From Zygnema cylindricum (Eukaryota > Streptophyta > Zygnematophyceae > Zygnematales > Zygnemataceae): a DNA stretch of 29,086 bases. Location: positions 188,001 through 217,086 of the forward strand of contig JBBHKE010001377.1 in NCBI GenBank assembly GCA_037447655.1, in the 5' to 3' direction. The translations under genes and the position numbers were made by a program. The notes under the pieces were generated by a model. That model worked only from the letters and a program-made list of their open reading frames with translations. It had not been told where the DNA came from and made no database searches. Shown here piece after piece: positions 1 to 18,071 of the stretch; position 1 is the stretch's first letter; each line of letters opens with the position of its first letter.

Positions 1-564
1 GACATTGCATATGAAATGGAGAAAATGAAAAAAAAATGAGCTCCCAATGAGCACGCATTTGAGATAAAGATGTATTATAAAAAAAAATACATTGGAATTG
101 TTAAATAAAGATAAAACTAATTTGCTGTGATTCGTTTAGAATTCACAAATTCACATAGCAATGGGAACCATGGTAGAAAACTAATATATTATTGCAATGG
201 GAAAATATGAAACATCCAAAAAAGTTTAGTTGCTCTCAAATATTTTAACGCTTCTCGTCTAAAAACGACAACAAAAATGTTTGTAACAACAACACTAATC
301 AAAACCATTAATCATACCAAGTTTAGATTTTAAAAATTGCATGGATTTCAGATTAATTCCGGTCTTAACCCACTTAAATTTTCTTATAAAAAATTAGTCT
401 AACAATACTAATTCATGTGCAGGTTGCAAGACACGGGATACAGAAATTACCCGGTCCATAATAATGATGAAAACGGATTCTTTTGCAAGAAAATCTTTCT
501 TAAAAATAAAAATCATCCAAAAAAAAGGGAAGTAAACAATAAATAAAAAAATGGAAGAGCTTAC
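1..564 (-). other. Intron 1 of the COQ3-like gene (partial)
   Basis: The donor GTAAGC lies at 564-559 on the minus strand. The rest is AT-rich with many A and T runs, and I found no second COQ3 exon in it on the minus strand. The intron therefore continues past the left edge of the window. Confidence 0.55.
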
Positions 565-851
565 CATGTATCAGCTATGGCTGAAAATTTGGCTATCTCC
601 TTAGGATCAACTGAGCCTCTCATACTAATTTTTTCGGATTTCAAAGAAGATTTCAAAGAGGTAGAAAATGATTTGTTTGATCCAGGAATTAAAAAATCTT
701 TGCCAAGAAATTCAAAATCTTGAGTTTTACAGAAATTCCTTCCCATTAAATCACCATTTTCTCCCTCGGTTCGACTAAAAAAAGTCCGTACAAAGCTTGG
801 CCATAAATAAGTTCTTGTAGGAAAGTGGCGTAATTTTATTATGGCAGCCAT
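565..851 (-). CDS. COQ3: COQ3-like mitochondrial ubiquinone O-methyltransferase, first coding exon only
   Basis: COQ3/UbiG enzymes use S-adenosylmethionine to O-methylate polyprenyl-benzoate intermediates of ubiquinone on the matrix side of the mitochondrial inner membrane. Seen: reading down the minus strand, an ATG at 851 in a good plant context (GCC-ATG-GCT) opens 95 codons plus two bases, ending at a TG/GTAAGC donor. The last residues, SVDPKEIAKFSAIADTW, match the conserved start of the COQ3/UbiG methyltransferase region (pattern VDxxEIxKFxAxAxxWW). The second W would be completed by the next exon. The first 75 or so residues are rich in R, K, S and F and poor in acidic residues at the very start, as expected of a mitochondrial presequence. 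The SAM-binding motifs lie in exons beyond position 1, so catalytic residues cannot be checked. An upstream in-frame extension lacks an ATG. The identification rests on about 17 residues plus the transit-like leader, so it is good but not certain. Confidence 0.72.
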
Positions 852-1178
852 GGCTCTCTGTTTGGCCAAAATGTTAAGCAATAGTAGCCAACAGAATGGA
901 GCTATACTAATGAGTCATCAGTTCAGAGTACAGACCACAGTATTACTGGAAATGAAACGAATTATAAGGAAATGATCGGACGGGCAGGAAGACTTCCACA
1001 GAATTAGGAGGTAATCAAATATGAACGATTACTGCGCATTACTGGCCAATTGGGCAATTGTATTTGTAATATTGTACAAATGCTCGTACAATTCGTACAT
1101 CTTACTACAATTATTCAATTACAAGCCAGTAAAACAAGTAAATTAAAGTTACAGTAAATCAAAACTATCCTGGACGAT

Positions 1179-1202
1179 TACAGTACTGTACTGTACAGTA
1201 CA
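1179..1202. repeat. Palindromic CAGTACTGTA repeat, short cluster
   Basis: A run of TACAG/CTGTA words that is its own reverse complement over most of its length. The same word family forms larger clusters at 16868-16948 and 18973-19033. Confidence 0.6.
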
Positions 1203-1328
1203 GCAACCGCTACAAGTCTACAACATAATTAAATTTGAAATTTTGACTTCATCACACATCAACTCATCAATACGGTAATCAAAATAATGAAAATATAAAG
1301 TACAGTACTATGATGGACTGATTTGACT

Positions 1329-1655
1329 CATAGTTCAAAAGTAGGCGTTTTATGGTAGGCCTTTGGTAGGCACAAGTCATAGTTCAAAAGTAGGCGTTTT
1401 ATGGTAGGCCTTTGTTAGGCGCAAGTTGTGTTATGGGCTTTTCATGTGATCTTCTTAAATCGCTACTTTGATCGCTACTTTGATCAGCGACCGTCCGATG
1501 ACGTTGAATTCTCTATCGAACGATGTGCAACTCAACCCTGTTACTTTTTTTTTTCATTTTGCGACCAATACAATATGGGTCTTAAGGTCATATTGTATTT
1601 TTTGGATACAAGAGGCATATTGTATGGGCCTACTTTCACCTACTTTTGAACTATG
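1329..1655. mobile_element. hAT-type MITE, 327 bp, with 8-bp target-site duplication
   Basis: The left end reads CATAGTTCAAAAGTAGG and the right end is its exact inverse, CCTACTTTTGAACTATG. The flanking octamers are identical: ATTTGACT at 1321-1328 and at 1656-1663. An 8-bp duplication is the signature of the hAT superfamily. The left end is duplicated in tandem with a period of 49 bp (1328-1376 and 1377-1425), so the terminal repeat occurs twice on that side. A stem of about 11 bp (CATATTGTATT and its inverse) lies near 1567-1601. There is no transposase ORF, so it needs proteins supplied in trans. A shorter relative with the same 11-bp terminus lies at 20983-21121. Confidence 0.85.
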
Positions 1656-2152
1656 ATTTGACTATTCAAACAATTGTGGTGCGTGTGAAGCTGCGTCACG
1701 CAAATGGTACGGCAAAAGTTTGTTCTACGTGTTTCACCCTACGGCAATGCGTCAGAATAGGGAAGGTTTGACGAGCGGTATATCTTGACCGTCCGTTTAG
1801 GATGATACGCGTTAATTCCTAGTTGACGACGAAGCTAGAGATTGTTCATTGGCGGTCTGATCAGCGAGTGTTCATCCGAATTAAGTCAAAACAAATGCTG
1901 AATCCTAACCGTCCGATACTTGAATTTACTGGTCTTCATGTTCATCGATTCATTTGATTTAGGGTGTGTCCCCATGTGCATAAGTAAGGGTTTTTTCCTG
2001 TCGTTTTCCTGTAAAACTTAGCGCCGTACTGCCTAAGTTCCAACCGTACGAAGGAATCGCAAATTTGTCTGCTGCAATACAAGATAAACATAAAGTCATA
2101 AGTATAGACATCAAAAGTTGGTTTTTGGGTTTGTAAGTAATCAGAGGAATCC

Positions 2153-10508
<8,356 letters not shown>

Positions 10509-12429
10509 TTGGATGAGTAAAATGTTTGAAGGAAGTTATTTATAGGACATGTCTTTTCGGTGGAACTTTGATGTAGGAGTAGTTCTTGATTTCTGGATGT
10601 TTCTGGGTGATTGTAGGGCACTGTTAGAAATTATGACGTCAGTTTATGGAAGGTAGAGTTGCAAGCTTACATATAGTTGCCATGACTTTGGGAAATTGAC
10701 TGGTTCGATTTTTTTCTTCAAGATGGCCATGTTAACCCTAAGCTTTACTTAAAAGAAAAGTCTGTCTTTTCCACTTTTGATAAATCATATTATTGAAAAA
10801 AAAATGTAATTGGGCGTCTTGATGTATTTAATTTTTGCCCTGAGAAAAGAAATGGCCATACTAGAAGAAATAAAGGACAATGCAAAGGCAAGTGAAAGAG
10901 TGTTGAAATTAACAAAATAATATTTCAAAATGGACTTAGAATGTTATACATAGCCCATGGACAGTTTGGTAGACTCTTCAAATGGTCATGGAACTTGCAT
11001 GTAAGATGGGTGCTCATGTATTTCATATTTAAATTAGAGTTATACTCAGCAGATTATATAACTCAAGGTACTTACAAAACACTACATCCCTCATCGCTAT
11101 CTGTCTGTGAAGTGTGTTTTTTGCTAAAGCATGTTTTGCCTTAAGGCACATTATTGACCGCTTAAAGTAAATAGCGCTATTTACACTGATTTACAATTTT
11201 GGGTCAGAAAACAGACTCAAATGAGAGCGATTAACTTGCCTACTAACGTCTTACACATCATGGTGCACCATACTCCATAGGACAAAAGACAGGTATTCTG
11301 TTTTTTGGAAATTGAAACATCACAGTCTGAAACATGCATACAACACAAGTTTCCTTGGCCGCTTGGCAATCTCAAAGACGGTTCGGAAGTAAAAAACATT
11401 TTACTGTGATTACTACTGACGAACTCAATGTTCTCCTTCAATCTTTTTAACAATCTTTCAGAAGTGTTGTACTACGGATCTCGCAAATAAAGCAAATATT
11501 GTCATTGATCATACATCAATAGCCTCCTAAAAACCATACAATCAAGAGTTCCTGCCAGAAACTCGCATGTGAGCTGAATACCTAGGGTCTTTTCAGATCC
11601 TATAATAAATATCACTTTCCTTAAAAAACTCTTACTGATCATACTAGTTTTGGTAGGGTTACGCGGTGGATTTTAATCAAGTCCCCTGCTTTGTGAAATT
11701 GACACTATTTAGCTACATCTGACCAAATCTTCGATACTAACGTTGACAGAAATTAGCGGCACCCTTGTGCCAATATTCACATCTCTGCTAACATAAGAAT
11801 TTTCCTTCATCCTTCAGGGCATGCAGTGTATTTTAGTGCATCTCAGACCATTTGCATGAACCAAATGAGAAACGTTGACTGTTGTAAGAAAAGATAGCAC
11901 GTGATTAACACGTAAGGATATTTATGACAGATCTCACGTACCAACCATCCGTCATACTCTTAAACTTGGGTTAAACACCGCCTAAGTAAATACCTATCGT
12001 AAAGTTATGCACAAGTATACCCAATGAACCTAAATATAACAATAGGCGTTTCCACAAAGGCTGTGGTGACATAAATGGACAACAAATTATATTTCCAAAA
12101 GTTACCCATCACAATACAACAAAAAAAACCGGCTCTTGGCAGATTTGGATGTTTATATAAAACAATAGACAACAGCTACTGCTCTAAATTTACAATCAGC
12201 ACCATTAAAACAGGACACAATACTTGAGCATTCAAGCCTGTGACAGATCATTTAAAACAGAGGTCCAAAATGGGATGCATTCATTCAAAGAAAAGTTAAA
12301 GTTGAAACATGAAAGTAAGCCCACGCTTGACCCTTCACTGTTGCAAGCGTCACTAATTGTCAATGAACAAAATAAAATTCAAATTTAACAAAATGACACT
12401 AAAGCAACACTAATCACCGACCAGTTCTG
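10509..12429. other. Convergent intergenic region, no gene recognised
   Basis: It probably starts with the SerRS 3' UTR. The rest is AT-rich with only short ORFs on both strands, none of which resembles a protein I know. A perfect 14-bp palindrome, AAATAGCGCTATTT, is at about 11169-11182. Nothing else is recognisable. Confidence 0.4.
10869..10874 (+). terminator. Candidate polyadenylation signal of the SerRS gene
   Basis: AATAAA about 360 nt after the TGA stop, in an A/T-rich stretch. Plant poly(A) signals are loose, so this is only a plausible site. Confidence 0.3.
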
Positions 12430-13458
12430 TTACAGTTTCTTCCTAAACCATTGAACTTTCTGTTCCTCAAACGTTGCCATGTTTTTGAAAAATATGCAGT
12501 TGACGACAAAGATGCCTGAAAAAATTGACAACATCACTCAAAGCATAAATAGAATATGCAAAATAAAATCTTACAACTTTAGTGGGAAACAATTGGAGCA
12601 AGAAGCAATATCTTTATTGCGTTTACTGTAAAAAAATTGTCAATATACAAGTATATACTGATATCAGTATTGCTAGTTTAGGGTTTGGTATTCATTCGTA
12701 CTATTGTATTTTAAGGTAAAAAAACGCATGACCAAATTAGAATCATAAGCTTAAAGCAACACAAACAAAAAGAGCAGTTATGGTGAAAAAATTGAAGAAA
12801 ATCATATCCTCTATGCAACAATACATTCATTTTGAATGTGAAAACATAAGGACTCAGTATGAAGTCAAAATGCACACAAAGAACTTAAAAAATTAGAAAA
12901 TGATGTTTGAAACAAAAAGAACATAAGATGTTATGAGGACTGAAGAAAATTACATACCACCATTTGTTAACTGCATTCGCATGATACCCTAGCGATGACA
13001 ATGTACATACCAGATTTATGATATTTCCACCTCCCTGTCGAACCATTATCCCAATATGACTTCCACATCAAACTGATCCCAACCAAAAAATTCCACCTGA
13101 ACCAAGTATAGCTGCAGCAGAAACCTGAACGTATGCTTAAGCAGACGGCTCAACTTTTTTTTTTGGACTGACATACCAAGTTCAAATGCATTGAATAAGG
13201 ATTCTGCAAAAGAACAGAGATCAAGCAAAGATGTGTAGCACTTTTTTCCTTATAATTTCAAGACTTGTCTTTCAAAAGGACCCGTTCAGCTCTCTCCAAC
13301 GTGTCACTACTGCACGACTACTCAAGAGCGTTTTTGATAAGAAAAAATAACAAGTACAGTAAGTCAAACGCTTCCATAAAAACTTCTATACCGTGGACTT
13401 ACACCGAAAATAGCGACCCATAAACCTTACTCGACCTATCGAATGCACTCGACTCCAT
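12430..13458 (-). CDS. Candidate small multi-exon gene on the minus strand, function unknown
   Basis: Not recognised. Going down the minus strand: an ATG at 13458 opens 56 nt (MESSAFDRSSKVYGSLFS) to a strong GTAAGT donor at 13402. After a 93-nt intron, an acceptor at 13310 leads in phase into SDTLERAERVLLKDKS. Separately, blocks 13203-13177 (27 nt), 13124-13011 (114 nt) and 12515-12430 have strong AG and GTATGT borders and join in one open phase, giving ESLFNAFELG, a Trp-rich segment, then IFVVNCIFFKNMATFEEQ and a TAA stop. The two groups do not join cleanly: the second block runs into TGA without a good GT donor in the phase needed. IFVVNCIFF is hydrophobic enough for a membrane segment. The whole may be a small membrane protein, a decayed gene, or chance. 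Confidence 0.3.
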
Positions 13459-14099
13459 TCACATATTGCTTAACCTAAGTCGTATCAAACAACATGCGAC
13501 TTCTTCAGAAATTTCTCCTACATCCTCTTACGAAGGGCTCCACGATGAGCATATTCTCTTTCACTCCATGACAGAAGAAACAGTAAAGACCTACCATAGG
13601 ACATGCTAAACCCTTTACAGCTGATTGAAGCGATCCCAGGAGTTGATTGAAGCAATCCTTATCTCACGAACTGCAATTCCCCGAGGAAAAAAACCCACGA
13701 ATGTCAGCATCCAATATAGTGACGTTCACAACTTCCACAACTTCCCAAACAATTGACCTGGAAACTACAAGAAGAGGTCGAAATCAACCAGGCTTTGCCA
13801 AAACCAAAACAGCCCTAAACCATAGCACAAGTGGGTAAGCCCAACATCGCAAAATTTCAATTGATAAATGCATGAAGCTATAACAGCCCCAATGACAACA
13901 GCGTCAAAAGATGACGGACCAAGAGTCTTTCTGAACTTGTGAGTTTTCTCTTCAGCGGACATAAGCCTGGCAATTCAAAACCTGCCCACAAAATCTGGCC
14001 AAGGGACTACATTCGCTTCACTTACAAGTGGAACTGAGCGCAAATTTATTCTAAATAAAAACGAGGGCACTTGCCACAAGGAGTCTTGTCAAGAAGACT
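13459..14099. other. Region between candidate small gene and CWC21 stop codon
   Basis: It holds the CWC21 3' UTR and, if the small minus-strand gene is real, its promoter. A minus-strand ORF at 13962-13765 begins MSAEEKTHKFRKTLGPSSF and contains a hydrophobic run. It has no clear splice partner and is not called. Confidence 0.35.
14045..14050 (-). terminator. Candidate polyadenylation signal of the CWC21-like gene
   Basis: AATAAA on the minus strand about 50 nt after the TAA stop of the splicing factor gene, a usual distance for a plant far or near upstream element. Confidence 0.4.
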
Positions 14100-15907
14100 T
14101 TATGGTGAATCTCCATCCACATGTGTCCTGCTGCTCCTCTTGTACCGGCGCTCAGATTCGTCTCTTCTAACCCTCCTTTGGTCTTCTTCATCCTCGCTCA
14201 CTTCACCATCTTCAGTCTCCCAACGTTCATAATCACGTGAACTTTTACCATCTGATTTTCTGCTCTTACTTGTCCTTCCATCATTCTCCTCTTCTCGTGG
14301 CTTTTTCCCATCCTCCGAGCGTCTTTTCTTCTCCACTCTTCTTTCATCATCTTCATCCCCTTTCCGTCGCCTCTCGCCATCATCTCCCCGCTTTCTTCTC
14401 CGACTCTCCTCTTCCCGTTCTCGATCCTTCTCCTTCTCCCTTCCCCTCTTCCTTAACTCCGCCTCACGCTCGCGTTCTTTTTCACGTTCCTTTTCTCGTT
14501 CCTTTTCCCTCCTCTTTGCTTCCTTTTCTGCCTCAAGCTCCTTCTTTCTCCTTTCCTTTTCAGCCTCTTCACGTGCTGCAATTCTCTCTTCCTTCCTTTG
14601 GGCCTGTAGTTCACGGTCAAATGCCTCACCCTCCTTCACATCACTCAACTCAAGAGCCGCCCTCATTTTCTCCAGTTTTTGCTCTTTCCTTGCTGCAATT
14701 TGATGTGTTTGCATTTCCATTGCCCTGCCAGTCACGTTGCAAAACGTTAAAATTAGGGTGACAGTATGTACAAAATAGAAACGCAGTTGCAAACCATTGA
14801 CATTAGGGTTACAGCTTGTACCAAAAAAAAAATGAAGTTGCAAGTCATTAACTTTATGGTTATAAATTGTACCAAACAAGGATGCGGTTGGAAATCATTG
14901 ACATTAGGGTTTAAATTTGTGCCACAAAAAAATGCAGTTGCAAATCATTATCATTAGGGTTACAGTTCGCACCAAACAGAAGTGCAGTTGCATAGGATTA
15001 CAGTTTATAGCAAACAGAAATGCAAAGCCCATACAAAACTGTACGCATAAAATACAGGCCACATGTCACCTTAACCGTATAGTCAAAACAAATATATGAG
15101 GTAGCAAAGAAGCCCTCTGACCTTTCCCAAGACAAGATTAAGTTGACAAATATTACGAAAAAAAAAAACAGATTGACAAAACAGTGTGATCATTTCTAGA
15201 GCCGTCAACGATAAGAACTCCATCGCACAACTTTCAGCACACAGGCATCAAACATTTGAGCTTTCAGAATCGTATGAAGACCCGGATTATAAACGTTGAC
15301 TTCCAAAACTTAAAAAAAACACACCTTCAGACTTTTTGGTTTCCTGTAAAGAAATATCTAAGAAAGGTCTCCTTCATATAACTCCTTTCAAAGACAAACA
15401 TAAAAAGATACAAGTGCAGAGCATCCACTCACAAACCTATATTTCCAGACTTAACATATACATAATTTTTTACACACTTAATATGTACAGACCTAATATT
15501 TACAGAATTATACTTAATTTTCCAGAGTCTTGAACTGCTACGATACAGTCCTTGGTTCCTTTTTCTCACCGATTGACTCCGGTTTCAGGAATTCCTCCTG
15601 CTTGTTGGTCTCCTGATTCCAGTTGCTTTCTAACTTTCTCCACTTGCTCAAGAATCTCTTCATCATCATATCCTTGCTCTTCAAGCTCTTCTTCCAAAAC
15701 TGCAAGTTTCAGTTCAATCTGACGCTTACGATCGTGTTCCAGAATATCCTTGTTAGCCTTTCTTGTAATACCTCCAGCCCCTTGACCTTCTTCAAATTCT
15801 TTCGCTTCAACACGACGAGGTCGAGACCTAATCAGAAACTTATTAGCTTGAACATAACCATTTGTACCCGATCCTCGAGGCGTTTGCAAGCCAATGCCAT
15901 TATACAT
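14100..15907 (-). CDS. CWC21: CWC21/SRRM2-type pre-mRNA splicing factor, two coding exons, 320 aa
   Basis: CWC21 family proteins sit in the active spliceosome close to Prp8 and the 5' splice site. Exons on the minus strand: 15907-15570 and 14724-14100 (TAA). The CG/GTGAGA donor and GGCAG/GGC acceptor join in phase to make Arg113. Seen: the N terminus MYNGIGLQTPRGSGTNGYVQ is the hallmark of the family. The cwf21 helical domain follows at about 51-97 (ANKDILEHDRKRQIELKL, then LEEQGYDDEEI). Exon 2 opens with THQIAARKEQKLEKMRAALE, which I recall as a conserved block of plant homologues. The rest is a long Arg/Glu/Lys-rich tract and a C-terminal region with SRKSD and ETEDGEVSEDEED. A canonical long RS domain is absent; alternating RE/KE repeats take its place. 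Bases just before the ATG (CTTCTCCAG/CAGCC) resemble an acceptor, so a 5' UTR intron is possible. The long plus-strand ORF over exon 2 is its shadow. Confidence 0.9.
14732..15024 (-). repeat. 50-bp minisatellite, about six units, in CWC21 intron
   Basis: Plus-strand unit starts are near 14732, 14783, 14834, 14884, 14934 and 14984. Each has the pattern GCAGTTGCAAA..CATT, then TTAGGGTTACAG, then TTGTACCAAA and an A run. The array ends about 8 bp from the 3' splice site of the only coding intron (15569-14725), so branch point and pyrimidine tract must fall inside repeat sequence. The rest of the intron is AT-rich and featureless. Confidence 0.85.
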
Positions 15908-16867
15908 GGCTGCTGGAGAAGTAAGAGATGGTAGGATAAATACGTAGAATTAGGAACAGAAAAAGGAAATCTTAGTATAAAAAACGTTTTCAAACAAATA
16001 TCTAAGAAAGAGATAGAACGAGTGCAGATAATAACAGAGAAGACGAAGGAGAAAAGAAACAACCAATTCCGTTTGTATGACTGTAATTTAGGGAGAGGTA
16101 GCACAAACAGAGAAAACAACTTGCAGCAGGAGACCAAGGGAGGGAAGAGATTTCAGAGAACAAAAGACTATGGACTTACATAAGCCTACAATTTGGCCAA
16201 AGAATGGCTAACTTTCAAACGACTAACTTTCAGCAGCAATGGATAGAAGTGCTGTCCTCCAAGATCCAGACTCCCGAAGCCAGAATTCAACTGGTACGGG
16301 AAAAGTACAGTAGACAACATCTCATATATCTGAAAGGTACAGTTACTTGTACCTTCACGTTAATTGCAGTCAACCTGGCAAGATAACTTCCGTATGCAGG
16401 CTAATGTCACATGTACTTCTATTACAGTTCCAATTAAAGTTGGTAAAACTGCCTGTATCTGCATGCATTACATGATAAACAGGTGGCTAAACAGTTTTAC
16501 ATATATAATAGAAAATCGGGTCCGTATTTCCTGCAGTAATGGTATTACACCTACCGTAAATTAGAGATGTTCAGTAATGGATTGAAATGCACAGTATTGT
16601 ATTCCGTTACTACAGCTTCCTCCAAATTAACGGAATTGACCAGTCCCAGTAAAACTCAAAGCGTGTTTTGCGGCAGAGAACTTCCGAAGTCCAAATGCTT
16701 CCACGCGTACACAGTGAAGACGAACCAGGCTTGCCAGACTTTTAGTCGTTGGTTGGCAGACTTTTCGTACGAAAGTCTGATGCAATTCCAATGTTCTGGC
16801 CAATTGAACCATACGTGGCGACAATACGGAAAAGAACAAGTACACAACCCAACTCCAATTTAGTTCA
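15908..16867. promoter_or_regulatory. Upstream region of the CWC21-like gene
   Basis: Promoter and 5' UTR of the minus-strand splicing factor gene must lie here. The segment 16600-16860 has more CpG and less A/T than its surroundings. Overlapping ORFs there are short, and none looks like a known protein. No TATA box was placed with confidence. Confidence 0.35.
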
Positions 16868-16948
16868 TTACAGTACTGTACTGTACTGTACTGTAATGTA
16901 CTGTACTGTAATGTACTTTACTGTACTGTACTGTACTCTACAGTACTA
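16868..16948. repeat. Palindromic CAGTACTGTA repeat cluster (left of hAT element)
   Basis: About 80 bp of TACTG words with a few TAATG and TTTAC variants. The repeat is largely self-complementary and can fold on either strand. A second cluster lies on the other side of the transposon at 18973-19033. Confidence 0.75.
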
Positions 16949-17574
16949 TAGTTCGAGTGAGGTTTTCTCTAAAAGTAATTGTAAAAATTAGTGTTGGGTA
17001 TCGAGGACCAATAGCCGATATTCGATATGTACCGAATTTCAGGTACCCGATAATCGATATATCGCCTCGATATATCGATTATCGAAATATCGCGATATTT
17101 AGCCGATATGTCACCAATATATCGTATCGCCAATACATCGAGGCATTTAAAAAAAAAAAAAAAAATTCACAGGTCTCCAAAGTCACGAGCCTTCGGACAA
17201 GATGACCGTAAAATCTTTGCCGAAAAGAAATACGGTTTTTTCCTGAAAGTCAGCAGAGTCAAGGAGATCTTTGAGGTTCATTGAAGCGGTACACTTGCGA
17301 AGTACACGTACGTAATACGCAAGTACGGATTTCCATACGAAAATGGTCGGATCTCAAATCTTTGACGATTTTAGAGATTTGATCGTCAACTTCCAAGGAC
17401 CACTCAAATCAAAACACGTATGTAAAAACCTGTTTACAGAAGATACGCGATGTTAACCGAGGCCTCTGTAATACATAAATTTTGATGTCCGTACTATTAC
17501 AGATACCTCCTCATGTAACCATACCCCAAATAAGTAATCATATGAAATTAAGAATTTGTACTTTTTTGTCGGTT

Positions 17575-17837
17575 ACATTTTGCGGCTTCTACCTTTAAGT
17601 CACGGAACGAAAATCACGTCGTACGTGGCGTATCAGACAGTTTGTTTTTTTCGCTAAAATAACATATTATATTAAAATATATAATATTAAATTTTAAAAA
17701 ATACTATATATCGCGATATATATCGCGATAATTTATGTTGGTCTCGGTACGATATATCGATTAGTCTGCTCGATCGATATTCGATATATCGAATATCGAA
17801 ATTATCGCGATATGAATTTACCCGATACCCAACACTA
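17575..17837. repeat. Internal copy of the hAT-like right end
   Basis: This 263-bp segment matches the true right end (18605-18868) nearly base for base, from ACATTTTGCG through CACGGAACGAAAAT and GTACGTGGCGTATCAGACAG to the terminal CGATACCCAACACTA. It ends the left-hand 849-bp part of the element, but the octamer after it (CTTTCTGG) does not match the left TSD. Confidence 0.85.
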
Positions 17838-17850
17838 CTTTCTGGACTAC

Positions 17851-18071
17851 TACACCGTGTACCGCTATTAGTGTTAAAGTTTTTTTCGCCACTTAAAACA
17901 TCTATTATCCGTACACACTTGTCGGATTATGGATTTGACGGTTGCGATTGAAAGGTAAGATTCTCAGCTTACGATTGGCGGTCTCAAATTGAAAATCGGA
18001 CAAGAGTGTACGGAGATAAGGTGTATTAAGTGGCAAAAAAAACATTAACACTAATAGCGATACTCGGTGTA
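17851..18071. mobile_element. Fold-back MITE, copy A, nested in the hAT-like element
   Basis: The ends are TACACCGTGTACCGCTATTA and the imperfect inverse, with CTAATAGCGATACTCGGTGTA at the right. Inverted similarity continues inwards (GCCACTTAA, CCGTACAC, TTGTC-GAT), so most of the 221 bp can fold into one hairpin. A second copy is at 26572-26773 and shares the interior words GACGGTTGCGATTGAAAG and GATTGGCGGTCTC. The flanks suggest a TA duplication, but this is not consistent between copies, so the superfamily is open. Confidence 0.75.

Larger units (their letters stand above)
852..2152. promoter_or_regulatory. Divergent intergenic region between COQ3-like and SerRS genes
   Basis: The two start codons face away from each other, 1301 bp apart, so promoters and 5' UTRs of both genes must lie here. 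It contains a palindromic CAGTACTGTA cluster (1179-1202), a 327-bp MITE (1329-1655), and several copies of the word ACCGTCCG(A/T) near 1491, 1789 and 1911. The part nearest SerRS (about 1680-2150) has a higher CpG content than the surroundings. I could not place a convincing TATA box or transcription start for either gene. Confidence 0.45.

Noticed and set aside
13011-13124. A frame with an in-frame TGA that could be read as selenocysteine (GSGGIFWLGSV, TGA, CGSHIGIMVRQ)
   Set aside because: Land plants are not known to make selenoproteins, no SECIS-like element was seen, and another frame of the same block is fully open and in phase with its neighbours.
13765-13962. Minus-strand ORF MSAEEKTHKFRKTLGPSSF as first exon of the candidate small gene
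   Set aside because: No good donor in the phase needed to join the downstream blocks, and it begins only 80 bp beyond the likely poly(A) signal of CWC21.
14237-14761. 174-aa plus-strand ORF
   Set aside because: It is the antisense shadow of the Arg/Glu-rich exon 2 of the CWC21-like gene; Ser/Pro/Leu-rich text is what that composition gives in reverse.
14890-14970. TTAGGGTT words that resemble telomere repeat
   Set aside because: They are one part of the 50-bp minisatellite unit and never occur as consecutive telomeric hexamers or heptamers.
14732-15024. Regular repeat array as a CRISPR-like structure
   Set aside because: The units are directly adjacent and diverged throughout with no unique spacers, and the genome is eukaryotic.
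16567-16863. 98-aa plus-strand ORF with two overlapping minus-strand ORFs
   Set aside because: The three frames give equally random text, and no splice or start context supports any of them.
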